A stretch of 64,000 nucleotides of DNA. It comes from Adhaeribacter soli. GTDB taxonomy: Bacteria > Bacteroidota > Bacteroidia > Cytophagales > Hymenobacteraceae. How positions within the stretch are numbered: the first letter of the stretch is position 1; the number at the start of each line of letters is the position of its first letter. The notes under the pieces were generated by a model. It worked only from the letters and a program-made list of their open reading frames with translations, did not search any database and was not told the origin of the DNA. The stretch is taken from the NCBI RefSeq assembly GCF_008727925.1, contig NZ_VTWT01000001.1:434001-498000 (forward strand). The letters run 5' to 3'. Of this stretch, positions 51,037 through 59,237 are shown in pieces. A program made the position numbers and the translations under genes.

Positions 51037-53397
51037 ATGGATCTTAACCGTCCGTTATACTTTTTTACCCAGAAACGCTACCTTTTCCGGCTTAAAAACC
51101 TGGCCGGAGCTTTGTTGCTTTTTGCAGTTTTAACGTTACAAGGCTGTACCGGAACGAGCAAACTTCCCGAAGGAAAAAAGCTGTATACCGGCGCTACGGT
51201 AAAACTGAAATCAGACAAACCCGTTCCAACGGAAAAAGAATTGATTCCGCAACTTGAAGCCGTTATTACCCCAAAGCCGAACGCTACTTTCCTGGGAATG
51301 CGGCCAAAAGTGGCGCTTTATAATTTTGCCGGCGGCGACCGGAAACGAAAAGGCATTATGGAATGGATCCGGACCGGGTTGGGCGAACCGCCGGTGCTTT
51401 ACGATTCGGTGAACAACCGGAAAAATACGGATCTGATGATCAACCGGCTGAACAATAACGGCTATTTTAACTCGCGGGTGGAAGTAACGAAGAAGGAAAA
51501 AAAGAAAACCGTAAGCCTTACTTATACTGCCTTAGTTGCCCAGCCTTACCGCATCAGCGAAGTGATCTTCCCGTCCGGAGATTCTTCCCAGACCCGGATC
51601 CACCGCGATATTGCCGCCACCCAGCCGGGAAGCCGTTTAAAGGCCGGCGATATTTATAACCTGAATACCCTTATCTCCGAGCGGCAACGCATCGACTCTT
51701 TGCTGAAGAACCAGGGCTATTTTTATTTCGGGCCGGATTTTATATTGTTCAAAGCCGACAGTTCTTACCGCGACCATACCGTTAAGCTATACGTTACGCT
51801 AAAACCCGGCACGCCGGAAAAGGTACGTAAACCTTATACCCTGAACAAGATCATTATTTACACCGATTATACCATTGGCTACGATACCATTCCGATGAAG
51901 CCACCGGTAGTGGTGCGCGGGTACCGTTATTATCCGGACGAAAATTCCCTGCGGGCCAAAAGGCTGATGCCTTCGGTATTCCTGGAACCCGGAAAATTAT
52001 ATACCCGGAAAGATCACGCGCTTACGCTCAGCCGCGTGATGGGTTTAGGCATGTTCAAGTTCGTGGATATTAATTTTACCGATGCCGATTCGGTGGCCGG
52101 GACGTTGGATGCAGCTTTGCGCCTGACGCCCATGATGAACCAGTCTTTCCGGACGGAGCTTGAAACGGTTTCTAAAACCAACGGTTTTGCCGGACCGGGA
52201 ATTAATGTAAGTTACCGGCACCGGAATTTGCTGCGCGGGGCAGAATTGCTGGTAGTAACGTTAAGGGCCGGCACCGAAACCCAGATCTCCAAACGCAACG
52301 ATCAGACTTCTGAAAGCGGCACAAATGCTACCTTAAATGCCATAGAGTTCGGGGCAACGGCCGATTTGTATGTCCCGCGATTTATTACGCCATTCAATCT
52401 CAAGAACCTGCGGAGTGAATTTGTACCGAAAACAAGGTTCCGGCTGGCTTACGACTATCAGAACCGGACAAATTATTACCAGCTCAATGGCTATACCCTA
52501 AGCTACAGTTATATCTGGAAACCCCGAAGGAAAGTTACCCATGAAGTTACGCCCATTAACATACAGCTTACCAAATTACTGAACCAGACGCCTGCTTTTG
52601 AGGAGGTGCTAGCCCGGAACCGTTTTCTGGCGCAAAGCTTTGAGGAACAGTTTGTAATAGGGTCTATGTATTATTTCACCTACGATACCCGGCTAATACC
52701 CGGCAAGCGTGATAATGTATATTTTAATGGTGGAATAGATGCTTCGGGCAACCTGCTGGGATTGCTGACCGGCGGTTTTGGAAATGCAAAAGAAAAACCG
52801 GTAACCCTTGCCGGCACGCCTTATTCGCAATACACGAAGCTCGATTTCGACTTAAGGTATTATCATAATTTCAGGAACAATGCAGTGCTGGCTACCCGCA
52901 TCATTACTGGTTTGGGTTTTCCTTATGGCAATTCTGAAACGCTTCCGTACATTAAGCAATATTTTATCGGGGGGCCGAACAGCATCCGGGCGTTCCGGGC
53001 GCGTTCCATCGGGCCGGGCATTTATGCCGATTCCACCAACAGCGGTTTCTTCGACCAGAGCGGCGACATAAAACTGGAAATGAACGTGGAATACCGCTTC
53101 GACCTTTTCCGGCCGTACGTGGAAGGCGCTTTGTTTGTGGATGCGGGAAATATCTGGTTGTCTAAGGCAATTCCTGAAAAACCCGGCGCGGAATTCCGCT
53201 TCAACCAGTTCTATAAGCAATTAGCCGTAGGAACCGGTTTCGGCATCCGCATAGACGCCCAGGTAGTGGTTATCCGCTTCGATGTGGGCATACCGGTGCG
53301 GGTGCCGCTGGAAAATGCCGCCGACCGATACGTACTTAAAATTCCGCCGCCCCGAAAAGACATGGTTTTGAATATTGCCATCGGCTACCCGTTCTAA
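51037..53397 (+). CDS. tamL: TamL, lipidated TamA/BamA-family outer-membrane protein
   Basis: 786 residues. Unlike proteobacterial TamA it starts with a lipoprotein signal (LTLQGC, Cys37), the mark of TamL in Bacteroidota. POTRA-like repeats follow (PYRISEVIFPSGDSSQTRI), then an Omp85 beta-barrel of about 400 residues with the lid/loop-6 motif GGPNSIRAFRARSIGPG (about residues 645-661), whose Arg contacts the barrel wall. It ends in Phe (NIAIGYPF), as outer-membrane barrels do. With TamB it forms the translocation and assembly module. The order tamB-tamL is the reverse of the usual tamA-tamB. Confidence 0.93.
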   Translation: MDLNRPLYFFTQKRYLFRLKNLAGALLLFAVLTLQGCTGTSKLPEGKKLYTGATVKLKSDKPVPTEKELIPQLEAVITPKPNATFLGMRPKVALYNFAGGDRKRKGIMEWIRTGLGEPPVLYDSVNNRKNTDLMINRLNNNGYFNSRVEVTKKEKKKTVSLTYTALVAQPYRISEVIFPSGDSSQTRIHRDIAATQPGSRLKAGDIYNLNTLISERQRIDSLLKNQGYFYFGPDFILFKADSSYRDHTVKLYVTLKPGTPEKVRKPYTLNKIIIYTDYTIGYDTIPMKPPVVVRGYRYYPDENSLRAKRLMPSVFLEPGKLYTRKDHALTLSRVMGLGMFKFVDINFTDADSVAGTLDAALRLTPMMNQSFRTELETVSKTNGFAGPGINVSYRHRNLLRGAELLVVTLRAGTETQISKRNDQTSESGTNATLNAIEFGATADLYVPRFITPFNLKNLRSEFVPKTRFRLAYDYQNRTNYYQLNGYTLSYSYIWKPRRKVTHEVTPINIQLTKLLNQTPAFEEVLARNRFLAQSFEEQFVIGSMYYFTYDTRLIPGKRDNVYFNGGIDASGNLLGLLTGGFGNAKEKPVTLAGTPYSQYTKLDFDLRYYHNFRNNAVLATRIITGLGFPYGNSETLPYIKQYFIGGPNSIRAFRARSIGPGIYADSTNSGFFDQSGDIKLEMNVEYRFDLFRPYVEGALFVDAGNIWLSKAIPEKPGAEFRFNQFYKQLAVGTGFGIRIDAQVVVIRFDVGIPVRVPLENAADRYVLKIPPPRKDMVLNIAIGYPF

Positions 53398-53402
53398 TAA
53401 AT

Positions 53403-53436
53403 AAAGCAGCAGAACTTCCGGTCTGCTGCTTTTCTT
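53403..53436 (+). terminator. Intrinsic terminator after tamL
   Basis: AAAGCAGCAGA (53403-53413) pairs with TCTGCTGCTTT (53422-53432), followed by TCTTTTT. Confidence 0.9.
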
Positions 53437-53549
53437 TTTATTTCTGATTCTGAATTTTAGGTAAAACCCACTCCAAGTTCTGTTCCCCGACAGAACTTCA
53501 ATTATTTAGATTTAACCTGCATGAAAGTTTTGAGGCTTTTTCTGTTAGA

Positions 53550-54224
53550 TCAGATGCGCATTTTCTGCAGCGAAGCCAATTGCTGTTTCAGTTCTTCTTT
53601 GCTGTTCATTTCGGTTTGCAGTTCGCGCTTGATCTTCAGTTCGCGTTCGCGGGCCGCTTTTTTGTACTCGGTAAATTCCTGCTCAATATCCCGGAAAGCT
53701 TTCACTTTTTCATCGGCTATTACTTTGCTCTTTTTATAAACCGAAGCAATAACTGCCGCCACAATGCCGAGCAAAAAGATAATACCCAGCGATAAAAACA
53801 GGAAAACCTGCTTGTTCACATCCAAACCGAAAACGGAAATATTGGCAATTTCGGAGGCGTTCTGTTGAACCGCTTTTTCCTTCAGGGCATTTTCTTTTTT
53901 TAAGGCGGCAATCTGCTGGGACTGTGCCTCGATGGTGGTTTTTGCCTGGGCTAATTCGCTGACCGTATTTTTGCCGGCGCTTTGCAGGCCTTTTTCGTGT
54001 TCTTTTACGGTATTCAGCACGCCATCCCAGAAACTGTTAAGCCGGCTTACATCCACCACTTTATAAGAACGGTTATGTTCCTGGTACGAATTAGAGCTGC
54101 TTTTTAGGCGGTCGAAGTGGCTTTGCAGTGCGGGCGTTATATCGGTTGTGGCAGCCGGGCTGTTTTGCGCTTGCGAAGCAGTTACGGCGCCCATTAAGGC
54201 CAGCGATAAAAAGATTGCCTTCAT
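53550..54224 (-). CDS. Exported coiled-coil protein with one membrane helix
   Basis: 224 residues. A signal peptide (MKAIFLSLALMGAVTASQAQ) is followed by a long helical segment (SELAQAKTTIEAQSQQIAALKKENALKEKA) with coiled-coil pattern, one membrane helix near residues 140-160 (FLFLSLGIIFLLGIVAAVIASVY) and a charged cytoplasmic coiled coil (FTEYKKAARERELKIKREL). I start at the ATG at 54224, because an upstream ATG adds a non-signal-like extension. Bacteroidota have many such uncharacterised proteins; function unknown. Transcribed alone. Confidence 0.68.
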   Translation of the reverse strand: MKAIFLSLALMGAVTASQAQNSPAATTDITPALQSHFDRLKSSSNSYQEHNRSYKVVDVSRLNSFWDGVLNTVKEHEKGLQSAGKNTVSELAQAKTTIEAQSQQIAALKKENALKEKAVQQNASEIANISVFGLDVNKQVFLFLSLGIIFLLGIVAAVIASVYKKSKVIADEKVKAFRDIEQEFTEYKKAARERELKIKRELQTEMNSKEELKQQLASLQKMRI

Positions 54225-54772
54225 TTTACTTGAGTTTAAGGGTGAGCTGAAATACTTATAATTTGTAAAATTGTTTTTACAGGCTTCCGGCAATAAAGGA
54301 CCTGGTTTACTTTCCTTGCCAACCCTAAAATTGTAATTTTATTGTAAAACCGCAAATTTATTTCGGTAATTAAGTCATTTTTTGTCTTTAACAAAAATCA
54401 AAACAAAAATGAACGAACCATTCCGGTAAAATAGGCTTCCACTTTCAGTTAGTGTTGGCTTGCTGAATTATCTTTTTGAAAGTCAATAAGTAATAAGCTG
54501 AATTCTGTTCTCAGGGTTTGGTTTTGAGCCAGTTTTATTCCTTTCGATTTCCAATTTGGGTGTCCGTTAATTTAGTTCATCAGCCGGTTTTGTAAGTATT
54601 CCGGATAAAAACCGATTTATAATTTTTAGCATGTTTCCTGAATTTAGATCTCCCATTAAAATATGCAGACATTTATTTAAATTCGGTAGGGAAACAGTTC
54701 TGAAAACAAATTGTTTTGTAGCCGGTAATTCCGGCAGGTTGCCTTGCTGCTGAAATTGCTGTACCTTTAAGC
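54225..54772. other. AT-rich gap between divergent genes
   Basis: No plausible gene (an 80-residue minus-strand frame at 54567-54809 overlaps the Mpo1-like gene and has no homology I can see). The Mpo1-like promoter lies at its right end. Confidence 0.5.
54739..54769 (+). promoter_or_regulatory. Predicted promoter of the Mpo1-like gene
   Basis: TTG (54739-54741), 20-base spacer, TACCTTTA (54762-54769), one mismatch from TAnnTTTG. The ATG follows 4 bases later, so the transcript would be leaderless or nearly so. Confidence 0.5.
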
Positions 54773-55279
54773 ATGCTTCAAACCAACGATCGCCGTAAAG
54801 CAGACGCATATTTTGCCCGCTATTCCGAAAGCCACCAGAACTCCGTTAACATCCTTATTCACTGGATTTGCGTTCCGTTGATCGCTTTTAGTTTGCTGGG
54901 TTTGGTTTGGGCCATTCCGGTGCCGCATTTCGATTTTTTAGGCAAAATGAACGGCTACATTAACCTTGCCACTTTTCTCATTGGTTTTGCTACCATTTAC
55001 TATCTGCTTTTATCTTTCCGTTTAGGTTTGGCCATGATTTTTACGATCTGGATCTTTTCGGCCGGAATTATTACGCTGGAGCGCATGGCCCGCCTGCATG
55101 GCTGGCCGGAGATGTGGCAGGTTTGCCTTTCTATATTTGTGCTTGCCTGGATCGGACAATTTATCGGGCATAAGATTGAAGGCAAGAAACCTTCTTTCCT
55201 CGAAGACCTGCAATTCCTGCTCATCGGTCCGGCCTGGCTTTGGGCAAAAGTTTTTAAGAAACTTGGCTGGCGGTATTAA
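54773..55279 (+). CDS. Mpo1-like (DUF962) membrane protein
   Basis: 168 residues with about four membrane helices. It opens RRKADAYFARYSESHQNSVNILIHWICVPLIAF and ends with WIGQFIGHKIEGKKPSF and LEDLQFLLIGPAWLWAKVF, the pattern of the Mpo1/YGL010w family. In yeast Mpo1 is an Fe(II)-dependent dioxygenase that shortens 2-hydroxy fatty acids; the histidines in SESHQN, LIHW and GHKIEG match the conserved set. A role in 2-hydroxy fatty-acid alpha-oxidation, fitting the hydroxylated lipids of Bacteroidota, is an inference. Confidence 0.85.
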   Translation: MLQTNDRRKADAYFARYSESHQNSVNILIHWICVPLIAFSLLGLVWAIPVPHFDFLGKMNGYINLATFLIGFATIYYLLLSFRLGLAMIFTIWIFSAGIITLERMARLHGWPEMWQVCLSIFVLAWIGQFIGHKIEGKKPSFLEDLQFLLIGPAWLWAKVFKKLGWRY

Positions 55280-55383
55280 TTGAGGTGTTTAGAAAATTAT
55301 AAAATAGCCCGTAGCTTTTTCCCATGCCTTTATTTTATACTTAATAAGTAAAAGGACTGGATTAGTTTTACACTACCCATATT

Positions 55384-55445
55384 GTCATTCCAGATGAGAA
55401 TTGTGAGTGAAAAGCACAGAAATCACAAGATTCTTCCAGAATGAC
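55384..55445. repeat. Short GTCAT...ATGAC inverted element
   Basis: GTCATTCCAGATG and TTCCAGAATGAC bracket about 35 bases. A short cousin of the elements at 36836 and 50775, downstream of the Mpo1-like gene. Confidence 0.6.
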
Positions 55446-55545
55446 AGAAAAGGATTAATTATTAATTGGTAATCTAAAGCGATCTAATATTCCTTATAGA
55501 GGTTTTTGATAGTAGGGAGATAAACTGTAAACCTTTAATTGATTA

Positions 55546-57105
55546 TTACGAACTGCAGGACAGCATCGAACAGCCTGCTTTCTGACCGGCCCAATCAGGG
55601 CGTTTGGCGAAAAACTCGTCGGCTTTATTCGAATACGGATCTTTCAGGGCTTCCTGCAGTTTATTGAAAAGGGTATTGTCGCCGGCGGTCAATCCTTCTA
55701 TGGCCTGGTGCAGCAAATAATTCCGGAGAATGAAACGCGGGTTGGCCTGGCGCATTTTAGCCTGCGAAGCTTCTCTTGCAATTGCATTGGTTTTTATGCG
55801 ATCGTTGTAAGCCCCGATCAGCTTGCCTAATTTTTCGGTTTCCGTTTTATTCAGTTCGTCGTAGAGGCTTTCCATGAAATGTTCTGTTATGGCCCCGTCT
55901 TCTTTAAGGTCCAGCGGCAAATTGATGAGCAACTGGTAAAAAATGGTCATGTCCGGTTTCAGGTCTGAAAGCGTTTCCTCGAATTGAGCAATTAAGGTGG
56001 CGTCTTCGGCTTTCATTTCGTCCAGGCCCAGTTTATTCACCATCATGGCATAATATTTTTCCAGAAAGATCTCGCCGTATTTTTCCAGTTCCGCTACCAG
56101 TTCTTCGGTGCCCGGCAGTAAAGGGGCAATGGCGCTGGCCAAGCACCCTAAATTCCAGTAGGCAATAGAAGCCTGCTGCCCGAAAGCGTACCGCCGGCCG
56201 GGCAGGTCGGTGGTATTGGGCGTGAAGTTCGGGTCGTAATCGTCGAGGAAGGAGAAAGGGCCGTAATCGATCGTTAAACCCAAGATGGACATGTTGTCGG
56301 TGTTCATTACGCCGTGCACAAAACCCACGCGGAGCCATTCCACCACCATGGTAGCGGTACGTTCCACTACTTCTTTAAACCAAGGCAGAATCTTGTCTTC
56401 TCCCTGCAGGTCCGGGTAATAACGGGCAATGGTCCATTCGGCAAGTTTGCGGAGGTTATCGTGTTCTTTGCGGGCCGCCAGCATTTCAAAGTTTCCGAAC
56501 CGCAAAAAGCTGGGCGCTACCCGCATGACAATGGCGCCCGGTTCGTATTGGGGATTACCGTTATAAAACATATCGCGGAGCACCGGTTCGCCGGTAGAAA
56601 CCAAACTCACTGCCCGGGTAGTAGGCACTCCCAAATAATGCATTGCTTCACTCATCAGAAACTCGCGTACCGAAGACCTTAGAACTGCCCGCCCGTCGGC
56701 GCGGCGCGAATAGGGGGTAGGACCGGCGCCTTTAAGTTGCAATTCAAACGTTTTTCCATTCGGCGCTACCCATTCGCCCAGCGTAATGGCCCGACCATCT
56801 CCAAGCTGTCCGGCCCAGTTGCCGAACTGGTGCCCGGCATAGCAGGCCGCGTACGGCTGCATGTTTTCAGCTACTGCATTGCCGCCCAATACGTCGGTTT
56901 CCGGTTGGGTTTCAGGTTTTTCCATGCCCAGATCCTCTGCCAACTCCTCCGACCAGCCCAGCAAAGTCACTTTTTCCACCGGAGTAGGTACCACTTTGCT
57001 GTACAAAACGCCGGGTGTCTGGCGCGGGCGCAAATCCCCACTTTCATCGCCGGGAAAGTTATTTACAAAAGCTGCTTTATAATTGGGGGAGGTTATTTTC
57101 TTCAT
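55546..57105 (-). CDS. selO: Protein adenylyltransferase SelO (YdiU/UPF0061)
   Basis: Pseudokinase-fold enzyme that transfers AMP from ATP to Ser/Thr/Tyr of target proteins, linked to redox control. 519 residues. Family signatures are YAACYAGHQFGNWAGQLGDG, ELQLKGAGPTPYSRRADGRA (nucleotide-binding with reversed orientation), FVHGVMNTDNMSILG with the catalytic DN and IDYGPFSFLDDYDP with the metal-binding DYGP. It ends CSMLSCSS: the penultimate Cys corresponds to the selenocysteine position of animal SelO. I use the ATG at 57105; a frame open to 57249 runs through the upstream repeat and is not coding. Confidence 0.92.
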   Translation of the reverse strand: MKKITSPNYKAAFVNNFPGDESGDLRPRQTPGVLYSKVVPTPVEKVTLLGWSEELAEDLGMEKPETQPETDVLGGNAVAENMQPYAACYAGHQFGNWAGQLGDGRAITLGEWVAPNGKTFELQLKGAGPTPYSRRADGRAVLRSSVREFLMSEAMHYLGVPTTRAVSLVSTGEPVLRDMFYNGNPQYEPGAIVMRVAPSFLRFGNFEMLAARKEHDNLRKLAEWTIARYYPDLQGEDKILPWFKEVVERTATMVVEWLRVGFVHGVMNTDNMSILGLTIDYGPFSFLDDYDPNFTPNTTDLPGRRYAFGQQASIAYWNLGCLASAIAPLLPGTEELVAELEKYGEIFLEKYYAMMVNKLGLDEMKAEDATLIAQFEETLSDLKPDMTIFYQLLINLPLDLKEDGAITEHFMESLYDELNKTETEKLGKLIGAYNDRIKTNAIAREASQAKMRQANPRFILRNYLLHQAIEGLTAGDNTLFNKLQEALKDPYSNKADEFFAKRPDWAGQKAGCSMLSCSS

Positions 57106-57191
57106 AAGGGGGCATTCAAATCTAATTCCTGTACGAAGGTAATTTAAATTCAACCAATAATTTTTGCCTGGAAAGGCTTGCATTAAAATCC

Positions 57192-57302
57192 TGTACGGAC
57201 AGGGCTTGACCTGTCCCACGCATACCCGATCACGCATTCCCAAAATCATTTATCGGATATTTTTTCGCAATAATGTGGGACAGGTCAAGCCCTGTCCGTA
57301 CA
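57192..57302. repeat. 28-base inverted repeat of the GGACAGG family
   Basis: The arm starting TGTACGGACAGGGCTTGACC (57192-57219) recurs exactly inverted at 57275-57302. Between the arms lies ACGCATACCCGATCACGC, shared with the copies at 14440 and 61509. Confidence 0.88.
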
Positions 57303-57368
57303 TGGATGGCTTTAAACATGAGTGGCCTCATTCACAAATTGCCTGCATCCACATAGAAGCCCTATGGA

Positions 57369-58043
57369 TTACAAGCTGGTCATACACAATTTCTCTGCTA
57401 ATTCCTGTTCGGGTTCTTCGTAGATCAGTTCGCCTTTTTGCAGGAAGCGGTTGGTGTCGAGCAGTACTTCGTAAATGGGGGTGTGGATGTGGCGGGGGAT
57501 TTTGTAAATGCGCGGATCGTGCTTATCGAAAGGTGTTTTTAGGGAGACATTATAGAAGTAAGGCATCAGGATCTTGGGCAGGCTTAGCGCAACGCGGTCT
57601 ATGTAGTGCTCGGCAAAATATTCCTGAAGCCTTTCGTTTATGCTTTCGAAGAATTCTTCTGTTTCCGCTAAACGTACCCTGGAACCGGCCCGGGATTTTC
57701 CTTTGGTTTTCAGGTGCTTGATCTGGCTTACGCCCCGCTTTTTGCGCACCATGTACGCCCGGAATACTTTATGATTTAAATTGATACCATTTTCGAAATA
57801 CCCGATCGCGCAACTCCCGGATTGAATCAATAGAATTATGTAATGTACTTCTTTTTCCGGAAGGGAAAGATTATTGTCAGGAGCAGGAAGCACAAGGGGA
57901 AGGCGGAAGATCAGGCGTTCGTTTTGCACTTCATCCAGGACCAGAATACGGTGCTTCTCCTGGTCATACACCCAGGGCAGGTTGGCTTGGCGGAGATTTT
58001 GCAACACCTGAAGGGATGTTTCTTTGGAGAGAAAGCGGTTCAT
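57369..58043 (-). CDS. VLRF1-like (Vms1/ANKZF1 type) release-factor domain protein, predicted
   Basis: 224 residues without signal peptide. YMVRKKRGVSQIKHLKTKGK (97-116) followed by SRAGSRVRL and a helix EFFESINERLQEYF resembles the catalytic block of the VLRF1 domain (Y-x-V-R-x-G-x-G-x-x-Q ... SAGxxLRR ... helix) known in Vms1/ANKZF1, where a Gln (Gln107 here) helps cut peptidyl-tRNA on stalled ribosomes. I base this on motif memory; no profile search was run. The second half ends in a PRIYKIPRHIHTPIYEVL segment. A role in ribosome rescue is inference. It lies between selO and a small exported protein with no clear operon link. Confidence 0.62.
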   Translation of the reverse strand: MNRFLSKETSLQVLQNLRQANLPWVYDQEKHRILVLDEVQNERLIFRLPLVLPAPDNNLSLPEKEVHYIILLIQSGSCAIGYFENGINLNHKVFRAYMVRKKRGVSQIKHLKTKGKSRAGSRVRLAETEEFFESINERLQEYFAEHYIDRVALSLPKILMPYFYNVSLKTPFDKHDPRIYKIPRHIHTPIYEVLLDTNRFLQKGELIYEEPEQELAEKLCMTSL

Positions 58044-58116
58044 TTAATTGGGGAGGAGCCGTGCTATCAAACCACGACTGAAGGTTTGCAAAGATAAAGG
58101 GAAAATAGTATGTTTT

Positions 58117-58599
58117 TCACTTAAAACTCCCGATCATTCGCTTCGCTCTTTCGGCATATTCTTTTCCTTTGGCAGTAGGGTAATGCAGCTCAATACTTTT
58201 CCAGGCATTGTTTTCCAGTTTGCGGTAGATCAGGTTCGTGAAATTCTGGTTCTGGAATTGAATGGTGAAGCTGTTTTCATGCAATTCAGCTTTCTCGATG
58301 GTTGGCAATTGGGTGGAGTGGGCTACGCTGCTATCGTTGGTGAGAGCGGCCAGTTCCCGGTCGAAGCGCTGCTTTAACGTTTCGTTCTGCAGGTTTGGAG
58401 CTCCATATACTTCCAGTTTGCTGCCGTCTTTGGAAGTAAAGTGCTGGCCTTCGCTGGTTTTGGTGGCGCCAACCCGGTTAAAGTTTCCCGGTATGTCGAT
58501 GCAGAAAGAATAAAGGTTGTTGCAGTATTTATCGTAATGCTGGGCGACAGCAGAAAATCCCAGGTACAGCAGGCAGAGGAGTAGCAGGAGCTTTTTCAT
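58117..58599 (-). CDS. Small exported protein of unknown function
   Basis: 160 residues. Signal peptide MKKLLLLLCLLYLGFSAVAQ, then a compact alpha/beta domain with YCNNLYSFCIDIPGNFNRVG and FTSKDGSKLEVYGA. Two Cys (CNNLYSFC) could form a disulfide. It looks like the PsbP/MOG1-type fold that recurs in DUF1795-like proteins, but this is an impression. No operon partner is clear. Confidence 0.6.
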   Translation of the reverse strand: MKKLLLLLCLLYLGFSAVAQHYDKYCNNLYSFCIDIPGNFNRVGATKTSEGQHFTSKDGSKLEVYGAPNLQNETLKQRFDRELAALTNDSSVAHSTQLPTIEKAELHENSFTIQFQNQNFTNLIYRKLENNAWKSIELHYPTAKGKEYAERAKRMIGSFK

Positions 58600-58655
58600 A
58601 GCAGTTTCAGGTTTCGAATTTAATTTTTACCGGGTTTCTCTACCGTTTTTCTGGT

Positions 58656-59051
58656 TTAACTATTCTGAAGCCATTGTTCGGCCTCTTCCAGGCGGGCACA
58701 TACCCAGCAGGTAAAACCCCGGTTGGTGGCAATCATTTCGCCCAGTTTGTTCCGGTTCAATTGTTCAAAATGTTCGTCTACAAAGGCAACCCGTAGGCCC
58801 TGGAACTGTTTGTATTCACAGAGCTCACTTACCAGCGTAAACAGTTCCTGAGTACTGACCATGGTTTGGAAATCTTCCCAAACCAGCAGGCTCATCGGTT
58901 TGCGTTTGTCTACTTCAGCGGTAATCTCTTTCCAGAACTGGCGGGGAATTTCCAGGGAATCCGCTTCGCCGGAAACTTTGGCCAGCAGGTAGCCGGGCTT
59001 ATTTTCAAATGTGAGCGTGTAGGGTAGGTTAAAGGAAAATTTTGGGGCCAT
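58656..59051 (-). CDS. STAS/SpoIIAA-like domain protein
   Basis: 131 residues from the ATG at 59051 (an upstream ATG at 59111 would add 20 hydrophobic residues). Strand-helix pattern of the SpoIIAA-like fold (YLLAKVSGEADSLEIPRQFWKEI, MSLLVWEDFQTMVSTQELFTLV, GLRVAFVDEHFEQLNRNKLG). No serine phosphorylation loop like that of true anti-sigma antagonists. Small proteins of this kind occur in Cytophagales without known function. The STAS protein at 3128 is a different one. Confidence 0.6.
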   Translation of the reverse strand: MAPKFSFNLPYTLTFENKPGYLLAKVSGEADSLEIPRQFWKEITAEVDKRKPMSLLVWEDFQTMVSTQELFTLVSELCEYKQFQGLRVAFVDEHFEQLNRNKLGEMIATNRGFTCWVCARLEEAEQWLQNS

Positions 59052-59183
59052 AGCATTGCAGTGTACGGAAAAGGGAAGGTCCAGGATAAACAAAATGGCG
59101 GGTTTCGGCAATCACTTTTTCCCCTGAATCCATAGCGTTTCTGGTGCTTAATTTTTGTTCCATTCTGAAGGATTTTCACTAAC

Positions 59184-59218
59184 AAAAAAAGCCGCCCCGA
59201 ATGATCAGGGCGGCTTTC
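59184..59218 (-). terminator. Intrinsic terminator after the M13 peptidase gene
   Basis: AAAGCCGCCC (59188-59197) pairs with GGGCGGCTTT (59208-59217), with an A-run on the left that becomes the U-run of the minus-strand transcript. Confidence 0.9.
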
Positions 59219-59237
59219 GCTTTTTCTATAGAAAAGA

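Noticed and set aside
54567-54809. 80-codon minus-strand frame between the coiled-coil and Mpo1-like genes
   Set aside because: Overlaps the start of a well-supported gene, with no start signal and no resemblance to known proteins.
57106-57249. Extended N-terminus of SelO
   Set aside because: The extra 48 codons run through the 57192-57302 inverted repeat and resemble no SelO sequence.
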